From positions 248,001 through 312,000 of the forward strand of contig NZ_SAIY01000005.1 in NCBI RefSeq assembly GCF_010560025.1: DNA of 64,000 bases. Reading direction: 5' to 3'. Within the stretch, counting starts at the first letter, position 1. The number at the start of each line of letters is the position of its first letter. The position numbers were made by a program, and so were the translations under genes. Shown piece after piece: positions 34,669 through 43,138 of the stretch. The notes below the pieces were generated by a model that searched no databases, was not told the DNA's origin, and worked only from the letters and a program-made list of their open reading frames with translations. This DNA comes from Verrucosispora sioxanthis. Its GTDB lineage: Bacteria; Actinomycetota; Actinomycetes; Mycobacteriales; Micromonosporaceae.

Positions 34669-36459
34669 TCAGCGGCGGCGAGTGGGCGTGCCAGTGACTG
34701 GGCCGGTGACGATCAACTCGTGCTCGGTCGCGGAGGCGTGGCTGTGGAAGGCCACCCGCGCGGACCCGGCCGCGAGCAGGGCGTCTCCGCGTTGGCAGGA
34801 CAGCAGGAATGCCCGCTCGCCGTCGGTGAGCCCAAACGCCTCGGCGACGGCGTCGATCGCTTGCGGTGCCTGCCTGAGCAGCACTTGGGTTGCTGCGTTG
34901 GAGACGACGGCGCGGCCGGTCTTGGTGGCGAGGACGTCGGCGGCGTCCTGAGTGACGACGGTCAGGCCGGTGCCGTACTTGCGGGCGGACTTGGCGAGGG
35001 TCTCTAGGAACCGGCCGCCGCGACCGCCGGAGAGCAGCTTCCACGCCTCGTCCACCAGCACCATCCGCAGCACATCCGGCCGCTGACCGGAGGCGGTAGC
35101 GCCGCGTACGGTGCGCCAGATCGTGTCCAGGGTGAGCAGTGTCCCGACCGGATGAAGTTGCTCGGGGAGGTCTTTGATGGCGAACACCACCAGGTGCCCA
35201 AGTGGCGCGGTGGTGGTCGGCCCGTCGAATAGGCCCTTCATGCTGCCGGCGACGTAGGGATGCAGGCGGGCTGCTACTCGACGGCCGGCGTCGTCGGTGT
35301 CCTCTAGCGCGGCCACCACGTCGGCCAGCAGCGGCGCCGGTCGCTTCCAGGTGCGCGAGTCGGTGGTGATGCCCTTGGCCCGATACGCGGCCAGCACCGC
35401 CACGTCGAGGGATCGAGCCTCGTCGCCGGGCAGCGGCGGGCTGACGGCGGTGTCGCCGCTAGCCATGACCGCGACCAAGGTCTGCATGAACCGTGCCCGG
35501 TCGTGGAGGGCATCGTCGCCGGGTGGCAGGTCGAGCGGGTTGATCTTCACCCCTGACGCGCCGAGACGGATGACGGTGCCGCCGACCGCGTCGGCCAAGC
35601 GTAGGTATTCGTCTTCGGGGTCGATGACGAACGCCTCCACGCCGAGGCACAGGTTGCGTAGCAGGTCGAGCTTGGCCAGGTACGACTTGCCTTCTCCGGA
35701 GCGGGCGAGGATGACGGCGTTGTAGTTGGACTGCGCCCACCGGTCCCAGACCACGACGCCGGCCGAGTGCAGGTTCAGCCCAAACAGCACCCCCATGCCG
35801 CTGTCCCCGGCGGTGTCGGGCAGGACGGGGCTGGTGAACGGAAACGCTGCGGCGAGGGCGTCGGTGTCGAAGACCCGTTTCATTCCGAGCGCGTCGAACG
35901 CGAGGGGTAGGCCGCTGATCCAGCCCTGCAACTGCCGCCACGTCACGGGCGCGGTGTCCAGCAGCAGCGAGGAGGCCAGGGACCGCACCTCGGCCACCCG
36001 CTGTCTGAGGTCGTCGGGGTTGGCGCCGTGGACGGTCAGGTAGAGGCCGAGGCGGAACAGCCGCGCCTCGCCCCGGGCGACCCGCGTGGCCAGCTCGGCG
36101 GCGTCGGCCGCGGCGGCGTCGAGTTCGGGATCGTCGAGGCGACCCCTGGCCGCATCCTGCCGACGGGAGGACTCGAACCGGCCGCGCTGCTTACGCAGCC
36201 GCTCGGAGGCCACCGCCGGCGCGACGGGCTCAATGTGGAACGCTGCATCGACCAGGCCCGGATAGGACAACAACGGCTCGGCCCACCCCGGCCCGACCTC
36301 GGCCGGGTAGCCGACGACAGCCAGGGTGGCGCTGTAGCCATCCCCGACCCGCACGAACCGGCCGTCGACCTCGACGGCATCTGGAGAACCGGGCAGGATC
36401 GCCGCCCTCTCGGGCACAGTGGGCCGCCGCGTCGGCAGCAGTGGGGACAACAGGCTCAC
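34669..36459 (-). CDS. VirB4-like type IV secretion ATPase
   Basis: A 596-residue protein of the VirB4/TraE ATPase family. Walker A GEGKSY lies near residue 255, followed by VIDPEDEYLRLADAVGG, and Walker B MVLVDEAWKLL near 460, then TQDAADVLAT. The first 200 residues form the less conserved N-terminal domain. It energises channel assembly and transport. The GTG at 36459 overlaps the stop of the PrgI-like gene as GTGA. This is the strongest type IV secretion marker in the window. Confidence 0.9.
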   Translation of the reverse strand: MSLLSPLLPTRRPTVPERAAILPGSPDAVEVDGRFVRVGDGYSATLAVVGYPAEVGPGWAEPLLSYPGLVDAAFHIEPVAPAVASERLRKQRGRFESSRRQDAARGRLDDPELDAAAADAAELATRVARGEARLFRLGLYLTVHGANPDDLRQRVAEVRSLASSLLLDTAPVTWRQLQGWISGLPLAFDALGMKRVFDTDALAAAFPFTSPVLPDTAGDSGMGVLFGLNLHSAGVVVWDRWAQSNYNAVILARSGEGKSYLAKLDLLRNLCLGVEAFVIDPEDEYLRLADAVGGTVIRLGASGVKINPLDLPPGDDALHDRARFMQTLVAVMASGDTAVSPPLPGDEARSLDVAVLAAYRAKGITTDSRTWKRPAPLLADVVAALEDTDDAGRRVAARLHPYVAGSMKGLFDGPTTTAPLGHLVVFAIKDLPEQLHPVGTLLTLDTIWRTVRGATASGQRPDVLRMVLVDEAWKLLSGGRGGRFLETLAKSARKYGTGLTVVTQDAADVLATKTGRAVVSNAATQVLLRQAPQAIDAVAEAFGLTDGERAFLLSCQRGDALLAAGSARVAFHSHASATEHELIVTGPVTGTPTRRR

Positions 36460-37382
36460 AGGTCGTCACCTCGGTCAGATGTGGAGTAGGGCGTGAGGGC
36501 CGGGGCGGCGGGGTCGAGGCTGGCCGCGAGCCGCACCGCCGCGTCCGGCCCATCGAGCAGCCGGGCGGGCACCTCGCAGCCGGCGAGGGCGCGCACGGTC
36601 TCGGCCGCTGTGTGGGCGGTGTGGTGCGCGCCACGTCGGCTGCGTACGGCGACGGTGATCTGTCGGTGCAGCAGTTCCCGCCGCGCGGCCAGGTCATCGA
36701 GGAATGCCACGTGCGCGTTAGCGGCCTCTTCCAACGCCGAGTGCGGCAGTCCCGGGGCGGCGGCGAGGAACCGGTCGGCGAGGTAGGTCAGGTCCACCCG
36801 CTGCGCCCGCACCACGATCTGCGCCGGACCGTCGAGGCTGTGTAACCACCGTGCGAACCCGGCCACCAAAGCGTTCTGCTCGCCTGAGGTGCGCAGCCCA
36901 AACGCCACCGTCGAGGCGGCGACCAGGCCCGTCGTGCCGTCCGAGCCGAGGTCGATCAGCCCATCGACGGTGATGCCCTTCGCGGGCAGCCGCAGCGGTG
37001 CGGGCAGCGGCAGCCGGTCACCCGGCCCGGCGGCGGTCTGCACCCACGCCGGAGCGGGGATGACCGGCCCATCGGCCGGCACGAGCCGGCGCGGGCTGCG
37101 GCGGTGCCGCAGCGCCGCGAGGACCCAGGCGTCGAGGCTGATGCCGTCACGGCGGCCGACCGCGAGCAGGAACGCCCCAGCGGCGACCGGCATCGCCCCC
37201 GCGAGGAACACCACCGGATGCACGAGCGTCGCCACCGCCGTCCACGCCGCATACAGCAGCAGGCCCGCCACGGCGAGGATCACCAACTGCCGTCCCGACA
37301 TGCCGAACGCGATCCGATCAGCGCGCTCGATATCGGCGGGCACCCGAGCCCGCAGCGGGGCCTCTTCGCTGCGGCGGCTCAT
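36456..37382 (-). CDS. PrgI/SCO6880-like membrane protein
   Basis: A 308-residue protein. Residues 1-75 contain the PrgI-like N-terminus (RVPADIERADRIAFGMSGRQL followed by two close transmembrane segments), found in Gram-positive conjugation operons directly upstream of VirB4 (VirB3 equivalent). The rest is a soluble alpha/beta domain (AQIVVRAQRVDLTYLADRF). GAGGGG precedes the ATG. It is coupled to VirB4. Confidence 0.75.
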   Translation of the reverse strand: MSRRSEEAPLRARVPADIERADRIAFGMSGRQLVILAVAGLLLYAAWTAVATLVHPVVFLAGAMPVAAGAFLLAVGRRDGISLDAWVLAALRHRRSPRRLVPADGPVIPAPAWVQTAAGPGDRLPLPAPLRLPAKGITVDGLIDLGSDGTTGLVAASTVAFGLRTSGEQNALVAGFARWLHSLDGPAQIVVRAQRVDLTYLADRFLAAAPGLPHSALEEAANAHVAFLDDLAARRELLHRQITVAVRSRRGAHHTAHTAAETVRALAGCEVPARLLDGPDAAVRLAASLDPAAPALTPYSTSDRGDDL

Positions 37383-37491
37383 CGCTGATCACCCCTCGGC
37401 TTCGATGACGAACGCCGCACCGGACCGGACGGTCGAGCCGGCGGTGGGGACGGTGACGGGCCGGTAGGGACGGCGCGCGGACCCGCCGATG

Positions 37492-39405
37492 TCACACCGC
37501 CCGACGGGGAGGGGCGCGGCGGGGCCGACCGCTGACCGTCCGGGGCCGGGGGGACGGACGGGGCCGGTGGCCGGGGCCGGGGCGTGCTGGGCGTGGCTGC
37601 CCGCCGGGCGGTGGACGGCTGCCCGGGTTGGCGACGGGTTGCCCGCTCGGGGTGGCGCGCCGCGCCGCCGTGGGCCGTGTCCCCGGGGTCGAGGTTCGTC
37701 GTTGCCCGCCGGGTGCCGGTGTGGCCTGGGCTGCGGAGAACACCGGCGTAACCGGGGCAGGTGGCCGGCGTGGGGCGCTCTGGCGTGTTGGTGCCGCCGA
37801 GAACGTCACCGCTGGTGCCGGACCGCCACGCGTGGGTCTCGGGGTCGTGGTGGTGGCGTCGCTGAAGGCGACCCTGGCCGGTGGCGCGACCGGGGACGGC
37901 TGACTCGGCTGGGCCGGGTCCGGGTGAGAAAACTGCACGGCCGGGACACCACCGGACGGCGGTGCCGCTGGTGTGGACGGGGCTGCTGGGCGGCTGAAGG
38001 TCGGGGCGGCGTTCGTCCCGGACGGCGCGGACAGCGGCGTATGGGTGACCGGTGCATGACTGAACGCAGCCGGTCCCGGCGGGGACGGCGGGACCGGAGC
38101 CGTCCCCGGACGGGGCGGGCGAGGTGGACGGGCCGGACGGGGGCCACCGGGCAACGGACGGGGACCGGACGGACGAGGTGTCGTCCGTCCGGCGGTCCGC
38201 GCCGGGCTCGCGCCGCCAAGGAGGCCGGCCGCTGCCCCGATCGTCTTGAGCATCAGGAAGGCGTGGACGAGTTGCCCGAGCAGTCCTCGGCCGTTGCGCT
38301 GCCCGAGCGGGCCGAGGACGAACTGTCGCATCCAGCCCGGCAGTTTGATCAGCAGCCACAGCATCGTCAGGCACACCACGACGCCGAGGAGGCCGTGCCC
38401 GGTGGCGGGTATGCCCATCACGGTCGGTCCGGCAGGGGTGAGGAACACCTTGATGGCGGCCATGACGACGATGGCTTGAGCGAGTTGCAGGCCGAGGCAG
38501 GCCAGCGTGCAGCGCCACCACAGGTGGGCCACGCCCTCGGTGAGCGGGCTGGCGTGGCAGATCAACGCCGCCGGGGCGACACCGAACAGGATGACCAGCG
38601 CCGCCAACCGCAGCACGAACGTGAACTCCACGACGAGGCACATCACGATCACCGCGATGACCAGCAACGCCATCAAGAACCCGCCGCCGCGCAGGGCGTC
38701 ATCCACGACCTGCCGGATCACCGTCGCGGCGCTCGGGCCGTCGATCGTGTTGCCGGCGATGGCCACGGTCAGCGCGTTGGTCAGCTCGATGGCCTTCTGC
38801 CCGATGATCAGGCTGCAATTGGCCAGGACCACGCCCACGGCGATGCGGGGTAGCACCTGCTTGAGGCCGTAGGAGGTTTGCAGGGTCTCCCGGGCGGTGA
38901 CCAAGAACCCTCCGGCCACGATAAACAGCACAATGACGCCGTTGGCGACGACCAAACTGGTCGTCCAGATCGCCTTCACGTGCTCGTTGACGGTGAGGTC
39001 CGGGGTAGACAGCCACGATTCGCCGAGGGCTTCCATCACCGGCTGCAGGGCCTGTTCGGCGGCCCACACCACCAGGTCCACCACGGCCTTACGGACCTGA
39101 CCCCCGACGTCATACCAGGCCGGATCACCGCTGACAGAGGGCTGGCCGGGCGTCGGGGCCGGGCCGGGAGTCGGTGCCGGCGCGGAGGGAGACGGATCCA
39201 CCCCCGGCGGGCGGACGCCCGGGTCAGGCACGCCGGGCGTCGGCGGCGTGCCAGGTGCGATAGCGGGCGGGCCGGGTGCCGGGCTCGGCTCTGCGTGCGC
39301 CGGCCCAACCCAGGTCAGGGCAAGGCCGGCAAGGATCACCACGCCGAGCAGCAGCAACGCCACCGGCCGGACCACAGAGCGGGATCGGATCCTATGGGCA
39401 GCCAT
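37492..39405 (-). CDS. VirB6/TrbL-like polytopic membrane protein
   Basis: A 637-residue protein. A signal-like segment (residues about 10-30, ending AHAEP) precedes a Pro-rich linker, then about six transmembrane helices (IVLFIVAGGFLV, MALLVIAVIVMCLVV, VVVCLTMLWLLIKLPGWM). The last 220 residues are Pro/Ala/Thr-rich and low complexity. The organisation matches VirB6/TrbL channel components. The ATG at 39405 overlaps the pilin-like stop (TGATG); longer readings upstream run into that gene. Confidence 0.78.
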   Translation of the reverse strand: MAAHRIRSRSVVRPVALLLLGVVILAGLALTWVGPAHAEPSPAPGPPAIAPGTPPTPGVPDPGVRPPGVDPSPSAPAPTPGPAPTPGQPSVSGDPAWYDVGGQVRKAVVDLVVWAAEQALQPVMEALGESWLSTPDLTVNEHVKAIWTTSLVVANGVIVLFIVAGGFLVTARETLQTSYGLKQVLPRIAVGVVLANCSLIIGQKAIELTNALTVAIAGNTIDGPSAATVIRQVVDDALRGGGFLMALLVIAVIVMCLVVEFTFVLRLAALVILFGVAPAALICHASPLTEGVAHLWWRCTLACLGLQLAQAIVVMAAIKVFLTPAGPTVMGIPATGHGLLGVVVCLTMLWLLIKLPGWMRQFVLGPLGQRNGRGLLGQLVHAFLMLKTIGAAAGLLGGASPARTAGRTTPRPSGPRPLPGGPRPARPPRPPRPGTAPVPPSPPGPAAFSHAPVTHTPLSAPSGTNAAPTFSRPAAPSTPAAPPSGGVPAVQFSHPDPAQPSQPSPVAPPARVAFSDATTTTPRPTRGGPAPAVTFSAAPTRQSAPRRPPAPVTPVFSAAQATPAPGGQRRTSTPGTRPTAARRATPSGQPVANPGSRPPPGGQPRPARPGPGHRPRPSPRPRTVSGRPRRAPPRRAV

Positions 39406-39845
39406 CACGCCACCCACGAGCCGACGATGGTCACAAACAGCGGCGCGAGCAACGCGAGGGCATAGCCGATCGCGGCGGACCGCAACGCGAGCTTGGCCTT
39501 CTCGACCTCGCCGGGATCGCCGTTCGCGGCCAGATACCGCAGGCCGCCGACGGTCAGGAACAGCGTGGCGACGGCGACGAGGATGCCAACGAGCCAGGCA
39601 CGGATGTTGTTGGCGACCTGCTGGATCGACTCGGCGGCCAGCACCACCGGGGCGGGCTCGGCCGCCCACGCCACGTGCGGCACGGCAACGAGCGCAGCAG
39701 TCACCGCGGCGGTGAGGAGTAGCAGCGCGGCGCGGAAAGTCCGAGGACGGTATCGGGACGGACGGCGGACGGACGGCCGCCCGCAGTTGCCGGCCCCGAG
39801 GCGGCGGTCCGCCGCCTCGGGGCGCGGGAAGGGATAGTGATTCAT
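39405..39845 (-). CDS. VirB2/TrbC-like pilin
   Basis: A 146-residue protein. A cationic N-terminus leads into a hydrophobic signal peptide (AALLLLTAAVTAALVAV) with a likely cleavage near VAWAAEP, then two transmembrane helices (WLVGILVAVATLFLTVGG and IGYALALLAPLFVTIVG) joined by a short charged loop. This is the layout of VirB2/TrbC pilins and the equivalent small Gram-positive channel subunits. GGAGGTG is eight bases before the ATG at 39845. It is the first gene of the secretion operon. Confidence 0.78.
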   Translation of the reverse strand: MNHYPFPRPEAADRRLGAGNCGRPSVRRPSRYRPRTFRAALLLLTAAVTAALVAVPHVAWAAEPAPVVLAAESIQQVANNIRAWLVGILVAVATLFLTVGGLRYLAANGDPGEVEKAKLALRSAAIGYALALLAPLFVTIVGSWVA

Positions 39846-40066
39846 GGGTTGGGCACCTCCGGTGCGCACGACGACGCAGCCCGCAGCGGGGCGTGGGTGC
39901 GCGAGTGGGTGGCGAAGGCAGGACCGGACGATGCGGGGTGACCTGTGGTGCCGACCGGCGCGGCCGTCCTCCTCACCAGAAGCGGCGGGTGGGCCGGGGA
40001 CCGTACGGGTGTCAGCGCCGTCAACGGGTCCGGTCAGAACAAGGTCACCTGCGCGGAAGAGTCCCG

Positions 40067-40100
40067 CACTAGGGGATTACAATTCCGAGCCCCGGATTGG
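40067..40100 (-). promoter_or_regulatory. Shared bipartite motif, copy upstream of T4SS operon
   Basis: On the minus strand this reads CCAAT, 13 bases, then TTGTAATCCCCTAGTG. It lies 222 bases upstream of the pilin gene start at 39845 in the direction of transcription. The same motif with the same spacing is found at 54163-54196 ahead of the methyltransferase-recombinase operon. It may be a promoter or operator for an element-encoded regulator. Confidence 0.6.
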
Positions 40101-40124
40101 AGAACCGCAGCTCAGGCGCGCTGC

Positions 40125-40946
40125 TTACGGACGCTTCCGGGCGGTGGACGCGTCGAGGACCACCGTCGCAGTGGCCTCGTTGACCACATCGGCGTACGGA
40201 TCGGACAGCTCACCGGACTCGATCGCGGCCCGCAGCCGGGCGACGGCGGCGGTGCGCCGCTTGTAGAGGTTCCAGCGCGGCTGGCCGGTGCGCTCGGCGT
40301 AGGCGGTGAGGCTGACCTCTTCCAGGTACGTCGCGCCGATCAGCTCGGCCTCCTGGACGGTGATTGCCCCGGCGGTGACTGCGCGGGCGAGGACGAGATC
40401 CGGGTGGCCGTACGGGGCCGGCGGCAACACCGCGCCCGGGGCGTGGTTCGGTGCCCCGGACGAGGTGGGCTCCAGGTCACGCAGCTCGGTACGGGCCTTG
40501 GAGAACGCGGCGGACAGCAGGTTGCCGACCACGCCCGGCCTGTCCAGGTCGACCGTGCCGAGAGCGCGCAGGAATTGCTCGACGATGGCGGCCTGCACAT
40601 CACCGGTGAACAGCTTGGCCAGCAGGTACGCCTTGAACCGCAGGCCCGGCAGCGCGACGCCGACCGAACCAGCGCTCCACGCTGGGTCTCCCGTGCGGGC
40701 TTGCTGCACGAGGAGTCGCCACGCCGCGTCCCGGTCGGCGTACCCGCAGGATGGGTGCATCAGGATCGCCGACAACTCGGGCAGGGCGATACGACGGCGG
40801 GGCAACCCCTGGCCGAGGGTTCGGCCGTCCACCGACAGCGGGTTCGGACCCTGCCCCATCAGGTGGAACCGGTACTCGATGTCGTTGAGCAGAGTCTCGC
40901 CACGCGGCCCGGCGGCCGGGCCACTGGCGGGGGTACGACAGTCCAT
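40125..40946 (-). CDS. Sigma-like helix-turn-helix regulator
   Basis: A 273-residue protein. The C-terminal part (TVQEAELIGATYLEEVSLTAYAERTGQPRWNLYKRRTAAVARL) resembles the sigma region 4 type helix-turn-helix; a helical region before it (AAIVEQFLRALGTVDLDRPGVVGNLLSAA) could be region 2-like but lacks a clear aromatic core. GAGGGAGC precedes the ATG at 40946. It sits between the TGTTCAA box cluster and the secretion operon and may be the regulator that acts on the shared 34-bp motif, which is inference. Confidence 0.65.
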   Translation of the reverse strand: MDCRTPASGPAAGPRGETLLNDIEYRFHLMGQGPNPLSVDGRTLGQGLPRRRIALPELSAILMHPSCGYADRDAAWRLLVQQARTGDPAWSAGSVGVALPGLRFKAYLLAKLFTGDVQAAIVEQFLRALGTVDLDRPGVVGNLLSAAFSKARTELRDLEPTSSGAPNHAPGAVLPPAPYGHPDLVLARAVTAGAITVQEAELIGATYLEEVSLTAYAERTGQPRWNLYKRRTAAVARLRAAIESGELSDPYADVVNEATATVVLDASTARKRP

Positions 40947-41590
40947 GATGGTGCTCCCTCGTGATGACGGTGTGCCGTCCGACAGGAGTGCCGGTCGGCG
41001 CTGTGCCACCACGCCACCAGGGCCTTTGAACAGATCATGAACATCGGTGATCTTGTTCAAGGCGTCTCGACACGTGTTCAATCCCGGCCGCCGCCGACAT
41101 TCGTTCATGCGTCTCGACCTCAGCCCGCCGGCATTCCCAACCAGGTGTGCAAGCCGTAGCGAGGCTGTTCAAGGCCCTCCGTACCGGTTACAGCCGCTTC
41201 GAGACTGCGCCCTGGAACACAGGCCCCACGACTCAGGCAACGGCGTCAAGCAGGATGGCCCAGGAGCGCCTCCTGCTGGTTGCGCTCGCACCCCAACGCG
41301 ATCTTGGTTAAGGTCCAGGGCCGCTGAGATGGCTCACGTTCAAGCCGTTGACGATCCCGGTGAATCCGGCAGGGATCTTGTTCAACCTGACATGATCGTG
41401 TCGGCGTTCCACGACGTCAGGCCAGTACCTGGGCCCTCGTCGACACTCGCCTCGCCGGCAGCTATCGACAACGGCGTTGGTCCTCCCGGTGGCTGCCGCA
41501 CCGCCATGATGAGGAGGTGATCATCCTCGGATACCGGGATGGTATGAACCGCCGATCCTGCGATCGCTGCTGGTCGACGGATCTGACGTG
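40947..41590. other. Intergenic region with TGTTCAA boxes
   Basis: About 640 bases with no convincing gene. It holds four direct TGTTCAA heptamers (41054, 41075, 41166, 41379), one inverse at 41026, and a larger inverted repeat (see separate entry). Short open frames are present but lack ribosome sites. The region lies between the minus-strand sigma-like gene and plus-strand cargo. Confidence 0.55.
41026..41060. promoter_or_regulatory. Inverted repeat with TTGAACA half-sites
   Basis: TTGAACAGATC at 41026-41036 faces GATCTTGTTCAA at 41049-41060, leaving a 12-base centre. The same GATCTTGTTCAA occurs again at 41374-41385. It lies 80 bases upstream of the sigma-like gene start at 40946. A dimeric regulator's operator or an iteron-type origin are both possible. 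Confidence 0.5.
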
Positions 41591-41724
41591 ATGTCGCACG
41601 CGCTGTTCTGGCCCACTTTCCTTGCACCGTCGGCGTAGCCGCGTCGAAACCGAACGCCTTCGATATCGATCCCGCCGACCTGGAGCAGATCGTCGACGTC
41701 TTCCTCGACCCGCACAAATGGCCG

Positions 41725-42234
41725 GTGTTCTCCCTACCACTCGTCGAGCCCCGTCGCCTGCACGTCATCATGCGCAACGTCGAAGACGAGGGCGGCATCG
41801 ACTACGTGCTCGATCCAGGCACCGGCGACGCGTCGATCCCCCTCGCCGCCATGGAGGGACACTTCCGAGGGCCGGCGTTCACATGGCCGAAAGTCGTCGC
41901 CGCAGCGCATCAGCCGGATCCAAATCACACCCCGGCCGAGCGGCTACTCCTGCTCGTTCCGGCCTGCGCCGAGAGCAGTTGCCCGCACGAGGCCGTCGAC
42001 CTGGTCGCGGAAGCCCTGGCTGCTGTCGGCGCCCGGTCCGGCGTGCGTCAGATCAGCGAAGAACTGCTCAACAGCCGCAGGTACTGGACGCCGTGCCGAT
42101 GGGAATACGTCGATGACGTCCTCGTCGGCCTCGGACCGCACACCTACCGCCGCCACGGATGTTACCTGTCGCCGGAACAACTTCACCTCATCGCCGCTAT
42201 CCTCCAGCCCGCACCGAACGCCGCACATCGGTAG
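41725..42234 (+). CDS. Hypothetical protein, 5' end uncertain
   Basis: Up to 169 residues from a GTG at 41725; the same frame stays open and looks coding upstream to a stop near 41584 (AFDIDPADLEQIVDVFLDPH), with no ATG/GTG. A short frame beginning ATG at 41591 (MSHALFWPTFLAPSA) ends in a stop at about 41636, where a one-base slip would join it to the long frame. The gene may therefore carry a frameshift near its 5' end. The rest is an alpha/beta protein of unknown function (RRLHVIMRNVEDEGGIDYVL). Confidence 0.45.
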   Translation: MFSLPLVEPRRLHVIMRNVEDEGGIDYVLDPGTGDASIPLAAMEGHFRGPAFTWPKVVAAAHQPDPNHTPAERLLLLVPACAESSCPHEAVDLVAEALAAVGARSGVRQISEELLNSRRYWTPCRWEYVDDVLVGLGPHTYRRHGCYLSPEQLHLIAAILQPAPNAAHR

Positions 42235-42323
42235 CCCCCAGGCAGGGCAACCGGTTGACCAGACGTGGCCGGGGGCAGGCGTCCCCTACGGATCTCATCG
42301 TTCGTTGCTGGTTGAATGCCGTC

Positions 42324-42977
42324 GTGACCAAGGACTGGCTCCAGTGGCACCAGGCTTACGACTCCCCGAACTCCTCGCTGGCGCGCAGGCTGCACGTCGT
42401 TCAGCACGACCTTCGCCGGGCATTGACCGAAGCACCCCACGATGAACACGGCCCCCGACGGTTGATCAGCATCTGCGCCGGTGACGGACGCGACGTGCTG
42501 CCGGTCCTTGCCGAACACGACGGCGGTCGCACCATCGAGGCCCTGCTCATCGAACGTGACCCGACGCTGTCACAGCGCGCCCGCACCGCAGCAATCGGTC
42601 TCGGCCTGCCCCGGATCGACGTGCGCACCGCCGACGCCGGCGCGACGGACACCTACCTGCACATCCAGCCCGCGCATCTGCTCCTGGCCTGCGGCGTGTT
42701 CGGCAACATCACGGTCAACGACGTACGCCGGACCATCGCAATGCTGCACACCCTTGTCCTCGCCGATGGCATCGTGATCTGGACCCGGGGACGCACCGAC
42801 GACGGCCACGACCCCAGTCACGACGTCCGCGCCTGCTTCGCCGAGCACGGCTTCAGCGAAATGTCCTTCACCAGCCCCGCCGACGCCAAATTCCGGGTCG
42901 GGATGCACCGGCTCACCACCCGCCCCGCAACTGTCCCACCGATGCCGCCCGGCACACGAATGTTCAGCTTCATCTGA
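42324..42977 (+). CDS. Class I SAM-dependent methyltransferase
   Basis: A 217-residue protein. Motif I is LISICAGDGRDVLPVL (residues about 46-61), followed by EALLIERDP with the acidic residue that contacts ribose, and the LLLACGVFGNI motif IV. The target is unknown; DNA methylation motifs such as NPPY or DPPY are absent, so a small molecule, protein or RNA is more likely. The GTG at 42324 has no strong ribosome site, so the start is provisional. Confidence 0.7.
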   Translation: MTKDWLQWHQAYDSPNSSLARRLHVVQHDLRRALTEAPHDEHGPRRLISICAGDGRDVLPVLAEHDGGRTIEALLIERDPTLSQRARTAAIGLGLPRIDVRTADAGATDTYLHIQPAHLLLACGVFGNITVNDVRRTIAMLHTLVLADGIVIWTRGRTDDGHDPSHDVRACFAEHGFSEMSFTSPADAKFRVGMHRLTTRPATVPPMPPGTRMFSFI

Positions 42978-43138
42978 CTGCCGGCGCTCCCCCTGGCCGT
43001 CCAACGACAACAACCAGCGACAGGTAAGACATCCGCTCGTCCCGGACCCGCTACCGCGCCCATGGCCAGCCGACCGACACCCGCTACCACTCAGGGTAGA
43101 AGCGGTATCTGACTGAGCACGGCCTTTACGGTTGGCGA

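Noticed and set aside
37379..38641. A 420-codon minus frame overlapping the VirB6-like gene in another phase
   Set aside because: Arg/Pro-rich translation without hydrophobic or motif structure; the VirB6 frame fits neighbours and start overlaps.
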